From Ruminococcus sp. (lineage in GTDB: Bacteria; Bacillota; Clostridia; Oscillospirales; Acutalibacteraceae): 56,120 bases of DNA. Below, piece after piece: positions 37,087-44,826 of the stretch. A program made the position numbers and the translations under genes. The notes under the pieces are model-generated. The model was not told where the DNA came from and searched no databases. It saw only the letters and a list, made by a program, of their open reading frames with translations. The stretch is taken from the NCBI GenBank assembly GCA_022510955.1, contig JAFLSM010000011.1, positions 1 to 56,120 on the forward strand, written 5' to 3'. Positions within the stretch are counted from its first letter, which is position 1; each line of letters begins with the position of its first letter.

Positions 37087-37261
37087 AATATTTCCATAGT
37101 CTTTCCGCCCACAAATATAAATTAAAAATTCCTACAACCTTACCGTGGGCAGATAAGGCGTAAACGGGAAATTTGCCATCGACCACTGTCACGCAGGGAC
37201 AATTATGTCGGGCGATGGCAATATAAATTCGGAATAGCGTGATTTTTATCATTGCTATTCC
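37087..37261 (-). promoter_or_regulatory. Structured pseudoknot leader, copy 2 (upstream of ilvA)
   Basis: The arrangement is the same as in the leader at 32049-32221, but most stems have different sequences. Hairpin 1 is GGAATAGC/GCTATTCC (37231-37261). Hairpin 2 is TTGCCATCG/CGATGGCAA (37173-37181, 37213-37221). The pseudoknot stem CCTTATC/GGTAAGG has loop TGCCCAC (37145-37151), complementary to GTGGGCGG (37105-37112). The conserved end GGAAAGACTATG opens a five-codon ORF (MEILC) whose stop overlaps the ilvA start. Confidence 0.72.
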
Positions 37262-37708
37262 TTTATTGCTTTATCCCTATTATTGTAAAACTTTATCTCA
37301 AAAAAATCAAGTTATTTTAATTTCGCTTTATAAGTTTATTATAAATGTAAGCACCAAGACGCAAATATTTACTTATAAAGCAGATGTAAAAATGAATGTT
37401 ACCTTAATAACTAAGTCTAAATTTCGTGACTCCGCATTATAAATTCTGCTAAACTTGTATAGCGAAAGTAAAAAAGCGAAGAAAGTCCTCTGCAAAAATG
37501 CAGAGGACTTTCCCCAAAAGAGAATTTATGAAAAAAAGATTATGAGTTAATTATATATGAGATAAAAGAAACTTAACCGTATACAGAAGACGAGAAAGTA
37601 AAATCAAACAATATTATCTATTACTGTTTATAATTTTTGTGTAATATTATCTTTATAGAAAGTATTTTAACATATTATTTTTATAAAGTAAATACTTTTT
37701 TTAAATTA
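37262..37708. other. Gene-free gap between ilvA and the LysR gene
   Basis: No supported ORF lies in these ~450 bases. They hold the strong LysR terminator (37481-37512) and AT-rich sequence that must contain the ilvA promoter. I could not choose between several weak box pairs. Confidence 0.45.
37481..37512 (-). terminator. Strong hairpin downstream of the LysR gene
   Basis: A 14-bp stem, GAAAGTCCTCTGCA/TGCAGAGGACTTTC, is followed on the minus strand by TTCGCTTTTTT. It lies about 200 nt after the LysR stop. Confidence 0.7.
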
Positions 37709-38620
37709 TTATAATCCATATACATTATCTTCGCCCCTGGCGTACTTTTTGACAGTTTCAATAAACAGCTTTGCAGACGGATTTGCAATGTTCTTTGCCC
37801 ACGCCATTACATAGGCAATGCTTGTGTCGGCATCTTCAATAGGATAGATATCAGTGTATTCACTTGATGTAAATTTTGCAAGCGAATTCGGAACGACCGA
37901 CGCTCCGATACCTGATGAAGCCGCAACATACATTGAAACAACATCTTCAAATGAACTATCAATACTTGGTGAAATATGGAATGTACGGAGCAAATCCATA
38001 ATCTCCATATAAACAATCGGACAAACCGATTCAGAGAGCAACAAAAGCTTTTCATTTGCTATGTCACGCAAGCTCACACTATTTTTGTTCTTAAAACTGC
38101 CGTTTTTTGATGTCACAACAGATAAGCTTTCATAATGAGTAACAATCGACTCAATACCCGAGTTTTCAGGCACCATATCACGGGGCATAAAGCAAAAATC
38201 ATACTCGCCGCTTGTAATAGCCTGATTACGGTCTGCACCGTCTAACTGCTTGACATCAATCACAATGTTAGGGTATTTCTCGGCAAAATCAGCAATACAT
38301 TTTGACGGAAATGACAATGATGTCACATCACATCCAAGCGTTACTCTGCCCTGTCCTCCGTCGTGCATCTGCTTGATAATTGTTTTTGCCTTTTTGAGCG
38401 TGTCAACAATATCAATAGCATACGGAAGCAGAGTTTTACCCTCATTGGTAATTATCACATCTCTGTGTGAGCGTGTAAAAAGCTGCACGCCAAACTCTTT
38501 TTCAAGGTCGCTTACATAACGGCTGACTGTTGACTGAGATACATAATTTCGTCTCGCTGCCTCAGAAAAATTGAGTGTTTGTGCAACAGAAATAAAGCAA
38601 TTTAGTTGATTAATGTCCAT
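37709..38620 (-). CDS. LysR-type transcriptional regulator
   Basis: The N-terminal winged helix-turn-helix (MDINQLNCFISVAQTLNFSEAARRNYVSQSTVSRYVSDLEKEFG, 1-44) and the effector-binding domain (about 90-295) are typical of LysR regulators. The 303-aa length is standard. GTGAGG precedes the ATG. It is divergent from the fabF/acyl-ligase/thioesterase genes with a gene fragment between, so it may control that set; its inducer is unknown. Confidence 0.9.
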   Translation of the reverse strand: MDINQLNCFISVAQTLNFSEAARRNYVSQSTVSRYVSDLEKEFGVQLFTRSHRDVIITNEGKTLLPYAIDIVDTLKKAKTIIKQMHDGGQGRVTLGCDVTSLSFPSKCIADFAEKYPNIVIDVKQLDGADRNQAITSGEYDFCFMPRDMVPENSGIESIVTHYESLSVVTSKNGSFKNKNSVSLRDIANEKLLLLSESVCPIVYMEIMDLLRTFHISPSIDSSFEDVVSMYVAASSGIGASVVPNSLAKFTSSEYTDIYPIEDADTSIAYVMAWAKNIANPSAKLFIETVKKYARGEDNVYGL

Positions 38621-38634
38621 ATTGTAACCTCACA

Positions 38635-38805
38635 TCATTCAAATTTATTTTTATATTCCTCTGAAAAATTACGATTCATATTTTTGTTGTGCTTTTTTAT
38701 GTAAGCATCTGAAATTTCTTCTGCTGTAATTTCAAACCTCAGCAGTATATCATTATAGTACATAAGCACATCGCTCATTTCCTCTAACGGTCTATGCAGA
38801 AATAG
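38635..38805 (-). pseudogene. 3' fragment of a MazG-like nucleotide pyrophosphohydrolase
   Basis: The ~55-residue reading (PLEEMSDVLMYYNDILLRFEITAEEISDAYIKKHNKNMNRNF) matches the C-terminal helices of MazG/dUTPase-like pyrophosphatases (E-E-x-x-D-V metal motif, then a helix with the KxxKN pattern). The first half, with the EExxE motif, is missing, and no ribosome binding site precedes the remaining ATG codons. It is most likely a truncated remnant just ahead of the LysR gene. Confidence 0.6.
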
Positions 38806-38849
38806 AAAAAAACAACACAAATATCATAATATTTGCATTATGATGTATA

Positions 38850-38878
38850 TTGAAATATTTTCCGTCTCCTGCTATAAT
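38850..38878 (+). promoter_or_regulatory. Promoter of the fabF-ligase-thioesterase genes
   Basis: TTGAAA (38850-38855), a 17-nt spacer and TATAAT (38873-38878) lie 70 nt before the fabF ATG. The upstream AT-rich stretch, with ATTATGAT-like half sites, is where a LysR regulator could bind. Confidence 0.75.
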
Positions 38879-38947
38879 TTAAGTATAGCATAAGAATATG
38901 CAAAATGTAAATAACAAAAAATTAAATTGAGCAAGGAGCTTACAGTT

Positions 38948-40168
38948 ATGAAAAAAATCGTAATCACCGGTATGGGTGCAGTTACCCCTCTTGGCATTGG
39001 CGTTGATACATTTTGGGAAAACCTTACAGCAGGCAAATCAGGCATTGACACAATCAAAAGCTTTGACCCCTCAGAGCTTGCGGTTCAGATTGCAGGCGAG
39101 GTTAAGAACTTTAACCCCTCTGAATACATACCAAAGGATTTAATCAGAAAAACTGATCCATTTATGCAGTACGCATATATTGCTGCCGAAGAGGCAATAA
39201 ATCAAAGCGGAATCACTATTGAACCTGAACGCACAGGTATCGTAATGGGTACAGCTATGAGCGGTATTTCTACTATTGCATTTACACAGGACGCTTTAAG
39301 CGGTGCATCTCATAAAAAGGTTGGTCCTCGTTTTGTTCCGAAAATTTTAGGTAATATTGCCGCTGCAAATATCGCCATTGATTACAACATTCAAGGACCG
39401 CAATTTACTGTAAGCACAGCTTGCTCATCAGGCGGTGATGCTATAAATACAGCTGCTATGTGTATTCAGGCAGGCAAGGCTGACATTATGCTTGCTATCG
39501 GTGCAGAGTCTGTACTCTGCCCTCTCGTAATATACTCACTTGCAAACGCAAAGGCTCTTTCAAGAAGAAATGACTCTCCTGCTACTGCAAGCCGTCCTTT
39601 TGATACATCTCGTGACGGTTTTGTAATCGGAGAAGGCGGTGGTGCTCTTGTTCTTGAAACAGAAGAACACGCACTTGCAAGAGGCGCAAAAATTTACGGT
39701 GTTGTAATGGGATGTGGCAATACAGGTGACGCTCATCATGTTACTGCACCTCATCCCGAAGGCAGAGGCGCTATGGCTTGCATTAAGCTTGCACTTAATG
39801 AAGCAGGTCTTAATCCTGAGGACATTGGATATATCAACGCTCACGGAACAGCAACAAACAAGGGCGACACAGTTGAAACATCTGCAATTAAAAAGGTATT
39901 TGGCGACAATCTGCCATATGTAAGTTCAACAAAGGGTGCAACAGGTCATATGATGGGTGCAGGCGGAATCACTGAAGTAATCTCCTGCATCAAGGCTATT
40001 GAAACAGGCGTTATTCCACCTACAATCAACCTTAATGAAGTTGACCCAGAATGTGCAGGCATTGATTTTGTTGCTAACACAGCAAAAAAAGCCGACATCA
40101 ACTATGCTATGTCAAACGCCTTTGGATTTGGCGGTCAAAATTCAAGCGTTATTGTGGGCAAGTATTAA
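38948..40168 (+). CDS. Beta-ketoacyl-ACP synthase II (FabF-like)
   Basis: This condensing enzyme of fatty-acid or related acyl-chain synthesis has the complete Cys-His-His triad: Cys159 (STACSSGGDA), His299 (NAHGTATN) and His334 (STKGATGHMMGAGG), with Lys329. The 406-aa length is normal. AAGGAG precedes the ATG. It is not in a fab operon; the neighbours are an acyl-ligase and a thioesterase, and no acyl-carrier protein is nearby. It may extend special acyl chains rather than serve bulk lipid synthesis (inference). Confidence 0.93.
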   Translation: MKKIVITGMGAVTPLGIGVDTFWENLTAGKSGIDTIKSFDPSELAVQIAGEVKNFNPSEYIPKDLIRKTDPFMQYAYIAAEEAINQSGITIEPERTGIVMGTAMSGISTIAFTQDALSGASHKKVGPRFVPKILGNIAAANIAIDYNIQGPQFTVSTACSSGGDAINTAAMCIQAGKADIMLAIGAESVLCPLVIYSLANAKALSRRNDSPATASRPFDTSRDGFVIGEGGGALVLETEEHALARGAKIYGVVMGCGNTGDAHHVTAPHPEGRGAMACIKLALNEAGLNPEDIGYINAHGTATNKGDTVETSAIKKVFGDNLPYVSSTKGATGHMMGAGGITEVISCIKAIETGVIPPTINLNEVDPECAGIDFVANTAKKADINYAMSNAFGFGGQNSSVIVGKY

Positions 40169-40191
40169 GTCAATAACGCAGAATTAACGGT

Positions 40192-40223
40192 TAATACATT
40201 ATCATTAATTTCATGATAATGTA
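40192..40223 (+). other. Stem-loop between fabF and the acyl-ligase gene
   Basis: ATACATTATC and GATAATGTAT form a 10-bp stem without a T-run, in the 110-nt gap between the two genes. It may be an mRNA-stabilising or processing stem. Confidence 0.45.
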
Positions 40224-40278
40224 TATTCACAGATAAAATTATAAAACTACTTGTAACCAAATTGAAATGAGGATATTT

Positions 40279-41937
40279 ATGAACTTAACATACAATGCAG
40301 ATATGTTTATCGATACATTTGAACATGAATTCACTTGGCTGAACGGATTTATGCGTAATGTAAGCCGCTTCGCTGACCGCAATGCAGCAGTTGATGCTAT
40401 AAGCGGTCAGACCTGGAGCTATGCAGAGCTTAACAGAGAAGCAAACAAGCTTGCTAATGCACTTAAAACAAAACTTGTAAAAAGCGATATCGTATTTGTT
40501 CAGCTTTACAATTCTCCGCAGTTTTTATTCAGCCAAATTGCTACACAAAAAATCGGTGCAATCTTCAATCCTGCAAATTTCAATCTGTCTCCCGGTGAAA
40601 CTGCCGAAATTATTAATCACAACAAGCCAAAAGCTTATATATATGATGTTGAAATACTTGACACAGCCGTTACCGCTTTGGAAATTTCTACGCACAAACC
40701 TGAAATTGTGATAGCTGTTAATAATTCCAACAAAGAAATTTCACTTCCTGACGGTCACATAGCTTACGAAGACTATACCGCACAGTCCGGCACAGAAAAT
40801 CCTCCAATCGACTTCAATCCTCATATTTACGATGAAGTTATCAGATTGCAGACTTCAGGCACAACAGGTACACCAAAGGGTGTTCCGCTCAATAATATCA
40901 ACGAGGTTATGTCTGCTCATGATGTTATTATGCATTATCCGCTTAACCCGACCGATGTAACAATGAATATGACACCTTGGTTTCATAGAGGCGGTATTCA
41001 TTCAGGCGGACCTACTCCTACCCTTTATGCAGGTGCTTCACTTGTTATTTTAAGAACATTTAATCCAAAAGTATGTCTTGAATGTGTTGAAAAATTCGGC
41101 ATAACCTACCTTACCGGAGTTCCGTCAGTGCTTACACTGCTTGCCACCCGTCAGGAAAAGCATCCTTCCGATATTTCTACACTTAAGGGCATCACAACAA
41201 TGGGAAGTCCACTTGAAAAAGAGGCTTGTATTCGCTTTCAAAAGGTACTCACTCCAAATATTTTTAACGGCTACGGTACTACAGAAACATTTTGGAACAC
41301 ATTTCTGCGTCCTTATGATTTACCTGAAATGTCAGGCACTGCAGGTCGTTCATGTACAGACGACGAAGTAAGAATAGTCAATATGTATGACAACAAAAAG
41401 GCAGAGCCTGATGATATTGTGCCTACTGATAATAAAACTGCTGGCGAAATCATTATCAAATGCCCTGCAAAAACAACCTATTGCTATGTCAATAACGATA
41501 AGGCAACAAGCGAAAAATTCTATAAGGGTTGGATGTACACAGGTGACATCGGAACTTGGAATGATAAGCAGTATGTTACTATTGCAGGAAGAAAAGACGA
41601 TATGATAATCAGCAAGGGTGAAAATATTTATCCTGCACGAATCGAAGAGGTTATCAACCGTCATCCAAAGGTTCATGAATGTATTGTAACAGGTGTACCG
41701 GACAGCACAAGAGGCGAATCTGTAGTTGCCTATGTTATTAAGGCTGACGACACACTGACGGTTGCAGAACTCATTGAATACTGTTCGTCATCACCAAATA
41801 TTTCAAAATATCAGGCACCGAGATACTATCGCTTTGTTGACGAACTGCCTCAGACAGCAACAGGCAAAAAGCAGCACTTCATCATCAAAAAACAAGCAAA
41901 ACTTGACCTTGAAAACGGACTATTATTAAGAAAGTAA
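40279..41937 (+). CDS. Class I adenylate-forming acyl-CoA/acyl-acid ligase
   Basis: This ANL-superfamily enzyme activates a carboxylic acid as acyl-AMP and transfers it to CoA or a carrier protein. The motifs are complete: the P-loop LQTSGTTGTPKGVPL (about 192-206), YGTTE, GWMYTGDIG, the hinge GRKDDMIISKGENIYP and the C-terminal catalytic lysine in PQTATGKKQHF. The 552-aa length is normal. GAGGA lies 6 nt before the ATG at 40279. Between FabF and a thioesterase it may load the acyl starter, but the substrate is not readable from sequence. Confidence 0.9.
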   Translation: MNLTYNADMFIDTFEHEFTWLNGFMRNVSRFADRNAAVDAISGQTWSYAELNREANKLANALKTKLVKSDIVFVQLYNSPQFLFSQIATQKIGAIFNPANFNLSPGETAEIINHNKPKAYIYDVEILDTAVTALEISTHKPEIVIAVNNSNKEISLPDGHIAYEDYTAQSGTENPPIDFNPHIYDEVIRLQTSGTTGTPKGVPLNNINEVMSAHDVIMHYPLNPTDVTMNMTPWFHRGGIHSGGPTPTLYAGASLVILRTFNPKVCLECVEKFGITYLTGVPSVLTLLATRQEKHPSDISTLKGITTMGSPLEKEACIRFQKVLTPNIFNGYGTTETFWNTFLRPYDLPEMSGTAGRSCTDDEVRIVNMYDNKKAEPDDIVPTDNKTAGEIIIKCPAKTTYCYVNNDKATSEKFYKGWMYTGDIGTWNDKQYVTIAGRKDDMIISKGENIYPARIEEVINRHPKVHECIVTGVPDSTRGESVVAYVIKADDTLTVAELIEYCSSSPNISKYQAPRYYRFVDELPQTATGKKQHFIIKKQAKLDLENGLLLRK

Positions 41938-41946
41938 GACGGTTTT

Positions 41947-42360
41947 ATGACAACATATTCTCGACAGGCTCAATATTACGAAACCGACCAAATGATGGTT
42001 GTACACCATTCAAATTATATTCGGTATTTTGAGGAAGCACGCAATAATTTTATGAAGCAAATAGGCTGTGACATCCGAACTATTGAAAGCAACGGAATTG
42101 TAATTCCTAATGTTGACGCTTATGCAAAGTATATTAAACCTATAAGATTTTTTGATGAATTTACAGTTGAAACTAAGCTTGTAAGATTTAACGGAGTCAG
42201 CTTTGAGTTTGAATACAAACTCACACTTCAAAACGGTACAATAGCGGCAACAGGACATACCGCCCATTGCTTTGCTACCGAAAACAATTTATCACCTGTG
42301 AGTATAAAAAGAAAATTTCCTGATTTTTACGAAAAAATGAAAAATCAAATTGAGCGCTGA
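41947..42360 (+). CDS. Hotdog-fold acyl-CoA/acyl-ACP thioesterase (YbgC/FadM-like)
   Basis: This 4-hydroxybenzoyl-CoA thioesterase-family protein has the active-site region QYYETDQMMVVHHSNYIRYFEEAR (about 9-32), where Asp and the HHxNY motif are characteristic. The 137-aa length is typical. It starts 9 nt after the ligase gene, so the two should be co-translated. It would release the acyl product of the neighbouring enzymes. Confidence 0.9.
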   Translation: MTTYSRQAQYYETDQMMVVHHSNYIRYFEEARNNFMKQIGCDIRTIESNGIVIPNVDAYAKYIKPIRFFDEFTVETKLVRFNGVSFEFEYKLTLQNGTIAATGHTAHCFATENNLSPVSIKRKFPDFYEKMKNQIER

Positions 42361-42365
42361 ATTTA

Positions 42366-42399
42366 ATCCCACTGCATTACAGCAGTGGGATATTTTTTT
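42366..42399 (+). terminator. Terminator of the fabF-ligase-thioesterase unit
   Basis: ATCCCACTGC and GCAGTGGGAT form a 10-bp stem followed by ATTTTTTT. Confidence 0.9.
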
Positions 42400-42478
42400 G
42401 CACAAAACACGAAGTCTATTATTATTGCTAAATTTAGTTGATTTATTTAATATTTTTAACAAATTTATAATTTATATA

Positions 42479-42536
42479 TTGAATTTTCTGTTAATTATGT
42501 TATAATATAAACAACAGAAGAAAAGTTCTTCTGTTA
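42479..42536 (+). promoter_or_regulatory. Promoter and leader hairpin of the thioredoxin operon
   Basis: TTGAAT (42479-42484), a 16-nt spacer and TATAAT (42501-42506) form a good promoter. ACAGAAGAA...TTCTTCTGT (about 42514-42536) is a hairpin at the very start of the transcript. Confidence 0.75.
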
Positions 42537-42563
42537 CTAAAATCATAAAAGAGGTACAGCGCA

Positions 42564-42878
42564 ATGATTAATACAGTATATGAAGACGACTTTGTTCAAA
42601 AGGTCTTGCAAGCCGACAAGCCTGTAGTTGTTGACTTTTATGCCGACTGGTGTGCTCCGTGCAAGAAGCTTTCACCAATCTTAAATGATTTATCTACCAC
42701 ATACACTGAATTTGATTTTTATAAAACAAACATTGACGAAAATCCGAGACTTGCCGATACATTTGGCATTAACTCAATTCCAAATATTCTTATTTTTAAG
42801 AATGGAGAAGTCTGTGATAGTTCAATAGGTTTTACATCAGCAGAAAGAATTCGTATTTTTTTAGAAAAAAATAGGTGA
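42564..42878 (+). CDS. trxA: Thioredoxin with WCAPC active site
   Basis: This cytosolic disulfide reductase has the thioredoxin fold and the active site WCAPCK (Cys30, Cys33), with Ala in place of the usual Gly, and a cis-Pro in NSIPNILIF. The 104-aa length is typical. GAGGTA precedes the ATG. The next gene encodes an FTR-like protein, and no NADPH thioredoxin reductase lies nearby, so ferredoxin could be its electron source (inference). Confidence 0.93.
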   Translation: MINTVYEDDFVQKVLQADKPVVVDFYADWCAPCKKLSPILNDLSTTYTEFDFYKTNIDENPRLADTFGINSIPNILIFKNGEVCDSSIGFTSAERIRIFLEKNR

Positions 42879-42883
42879 AATAA

Positions 42884-43081
42884 GTGAAAATTATACTCAA
42901 CAAAGATAAGACGATTGTAAAAAATGTAAGAGAAAGCATTGCCCGCACAGGTGGATATTGTCCCTGTATGTCAGTGAAAAGTAGGTCAACCGTATGTATA
43001 TGTGAGGACTTTCTTAATAAAATTGCTGATCCCGACTTTGAGGGATATTGCCATTGTCTTATGTACTACAAACAAAAATAA
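42884..43081 (+). CDS. Ferredoxin:thioredoxin reductase catalytic-chain-like protein
   Basis: This 65-aa protein has three CxC motifs in the order of the FTR catalytic subunit: Cys26-Pro-Cys28, Cys38-Ile-Cys40 and Cys56-His-Cys58. In FTR these hold a 4Fe-4S cluster and an adjacent redox disulfide that reduces thioredoxin. The rest is shorter than plant or cyanobacterial FTR, as in anaerobe versions. The start is GTG at 42884, 5 nt after the trxA stop. The pairing suggests a dedicated ferredoxin-driven thioredoxin pathway. Confidence 0.82.
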   Translation: MKIILNKDKTIVKNVRESIARTGGYCPCMSVKSRSTVCICEDFLNKIADPDFEGYCHCLMYYKQK

Positions 43082-43082
43082 T

Positions 43083-43138
43083 AAAGTCCTGTTTCGTATC
43101 ACTTTATTGTGAGATATGAAACAGGACTTTGCTTTTTT
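43083..43138 (+). terminator. Terminator of the trxA-FTR operon
   Basis: AAAGTCCTGTTTC pairs with GAAACAGGACTTT over 13 bp with further inner pairing, and TTTTTT follows. Confidence 0.9.
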
Positions 43139-43199
43139 ATAACTACTTCAAACAAGTAAAAAAACTGAGAAGTTGATAAATGAATATCTGCAATAAATT

Positions 43200-43235
43200 A
43201 ATCTCCTAAAGCGTTATAGCATTAGGAGATTTTTA
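43200..43235. terminator. Second hairpin in the trxA/tRNA gap
   Basis: AATCTCCTAA and TTAGGAGATT form a 10-bp stem followed by TTTTTA on the plus strand. It may insulate the minus-strand tRNA transcript or back up the trxA terminator. Confidence 0.55.
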
Positions 43236-43381
43236 CTGTGTAATTTCGCATTTTCAAATACTTTCAAATGTTTACACAATTTGATAGTGTTCTTCATATC
43301 ACAAGTACTAATTTATTCAGTATTTATCCGCATTTCGGCTTGTTTATCGCAAAAAAATAACGCCCTTATAAAAAGAGCGTT

Positions 43382-43457
43382 TGGCTGGGCTGGCGGGATT
43401 CGAACCCACGAGATGACGGAGTCAAAGTCCGTTGCCTTACCGCTTGGCTACAGCCCA
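43382..43457 (-). tRNA. tRNA-Gln(TTG), CCA encoded
   Basis: The acceptor stem TGGGCTG/CAGCCCA, the anticodon arm ACGGA-CTTTGAC-TCCGT (anticodon TTG) and the T arm TGGG-TTCGAAT-CCCG give a complete tRNA with encoded CCA. It is the downstream member of a minus-strand tRNA pair whose first gene, tRNA-Lys, has been split by the integrative element. Confidence 0.93.
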
Positions 43458-43501
43458 TTATAATAATAGCCGCACAAAATTATTAGAATAATGTGCGGCT
43501 G

Positions 43502-43546
43502 TGGTGACCCATCGGAGATTCGAACTCCGGACACCTTGATTAAAAG
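43502..43546 (-). other. attL: 3' half of tRNA-Lys(TTT)
   Basis: On the minus strand the segment runs from the anticodon loop (CTTTTAATC) through the T arm CCGGAGTTCGAATCTCCG and acceptor 3' strand to GGGTCACCA. The 5' half of the tRNA is absent; the integrase stop codon begins 3 nt away. This is the classic signature of tRNA-targeted integration, with about 45 bp as the likely crossover identity. The intact, element-restored tRNA-Lys should lie at the other end of the element, outside the window. Confidence 0.85.
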
Positions 43547-43548
43547 TT

Positions 43549-44454
43549 TTAGAAACAAACTGCATTATTGTCATATTTATTAAGTAATTTATCTATATGA
43601 GAATTATATTTTTGGTTTAATATACGTTGCTGAGCAGCGAGATGCACATATTTCTGTGTCATTGTAATACTCGTATGACCTAATAATATTCGCAAGGATT
43701 CTACATCACCGCCATAGTATATGTAATTGGTTGCAAATGTATGTCTAAGCAAATGCGGATATATTCGCTTAATTCCGGTATCAATCTTTAAATCCTGAAA
43801 AAAGCACTTAATTGTATTTCTCGTTATTGGCTCACCATTTTTATTTTGTAATAAGTGATTATCATATGGATTTGAAATATTGATAAACTTCTTCATATAT
43901 TTTTGTGTTTCTAAACCAAAAGGTACTAAACGCTCTTTATTACCCTTACCAATTACAAGCATTGTATGATTAATAAAATTAATATTATCACGCAAAAGTG
44001 TTACTATCTCCCCTCTTCTGAGTCCGCTATCAACCATTAGTAAGCAAACAAGCTTGTTTCTAATGCCAAAAAAGGAATTATCAAATGAGTTAAGTAAAAT
44101 TTCCACTTCTGCATCAGAAAGTGGCACGATATTTCTTGTTTCTGCTTTTATGAGTTTCAAAGTTCCTACATCAGTAACTAAATTTGAATCGTTAAGCCAA
44201 TTAATAAACACCTTAACAGCTCTACTATAGGTTTGTAATGTTATTTTCTTAGTATTAGGATTTGATAATAATAAATGAGCTTTATATTCGTCAAATATTT
44301 TCGAACTTATATTTTCTACTTCAAATATTTTCTTGGAGTTACAAAAATCAATAAATGGCGGAATATTATAATTATAATAATATAGTGTTTCATCACTATT
44401 GCCCCTGCTAAAATTATCCTGGATAAATAACGAAAATGCTTCGTTTAAATTCAT
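43549..44454 (-). CDS. Tyrosine recombinase (site-specific integrase)
   Basis: This XerC/D-like recombinase of about 301 aa has an N-terminal SAM-like DNA-binding domain (1-95) and a catalytic domain. The active-site residues are visible: Arg146 (SGLRRGE), Lys near 170-173 (GKGNKE), His234 and Arg237 (HLLRHTF), His260 (LLGHTS) and Tyr269 (QKYVHL). It presumably integrates the element into tRNA-Lys, whose 3' half adjoins its stop codon. The start at 44454 has GGAG 11 nt upstream; an ATG 12 codons earlier is possible. Confidence 0.93.
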   Translation of the reverse strand: MNLNEAFSLFIQDNFSRGNSDETLYYYNYNIPPFIDFCNSKKIFEVENISSKIFDEYKAHLLLSNPNTKKITLQTYSRAVKVFINWLNDSNLVTDVGTLKLIKAETRNIVPLSDAEVEILLNSFDNSFFGIRNKLVCLLMVDSGLRRGEIVTLLRDNINFINHTMLVIGKGNKERLVPFGLETQKYMKKFINISNPYDNHLLQNKNGEPITRNTIKCFFQDLKIDTGIKRIYPHLLRHTFATNYIYYGGDVESLRILLGHTSITMTQKYVHLAAQQRILNQKYNSHIDKLLNKYDNNAVCF

Positions 44455-44545
44455 TGTCTTATCAGCTCCAACAGTTACATAGTATAACAATATTGTAATT
44501 ATTTTTACATAAAAGTCAATATAAGCTCTATATCTTCACACTCGA

Positions 44546-44564
44546 GTGTCCCTCCGAGGGACAC
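44546..44564. promoter_or_regulatory. 19-bp palindrome, site 1
   Basis: This is a perfect GTGTCCCTC-C-GAGGGACAC. It lies in the divergent region between the integrase and the 44599 gene, about 10 nt after a TATATC -10-like box on the plus strand, where a bound protein would block transcription. Confidence 0.75.
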
Positions 44565-44598
44565 TTTTTAATATAAAAAATTGAAAGGAGAAAAACAA

Positions 44599-44826
44599 AT
44601 GAGTGTATTATCAGAAATTTATGCAATCAACTCGGTTGTAGGTTTTTATGGTGACAAGGCAATCGTCAAGCAAGATGACGGAACTCTCTTTTATGCAGAA
44701 GTACCGCAAAACTTAATCATGATAGGTGAAACAATAAATCCTCGTGATTTAATTAGCTTGTCACATTTGCCTGTTGAACAGCAGAAAGAAATAAAGAAAC
44801 AATACGCAGACTGCGAGGTGGTATAA
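44599..44826 (+). CDS. Small conserved-looking protein of unknown function
   Basis: This is a 75-aa protein (MSVLSEIYAINSVVGFYGDKAIVKQDDGTLFYAEVP...). No family is recognised. There is no signal peptide or membrane helix, and the C-terminus is charged. AAAGGAG lies 6 nt before the ATG. It is 0 nt from the ArdC-like gene, whose GTG follows directly on its stop, so it is probably a translational partner in the antirestriction operon. Confidence 0.7.
   Translation: MSVLSEIYAINSVVGFYGDKAIVKQDDGTLFYAEVPQNLIMIGETINPRDLISLSHLPVEQQKEIKKQYADCEVV

Noticed and set aside
32049..37261. Known riboswitch classes (SAM, preQ1, THF, ZTP, c-di-GMP, T-box) for the pseudoknot leader
   Set aside because: Conserved bases of those classes, as far as I can recall them, do not match the core; a covariance search would be needed to be certain.
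43281..43463. 60-codon ORF across tRNA-Gln ending GGIRTHEMTESKSVALPLGYSPL
   Set aside because: This is the well-known translation artefact of a tRNA gene read as protein.
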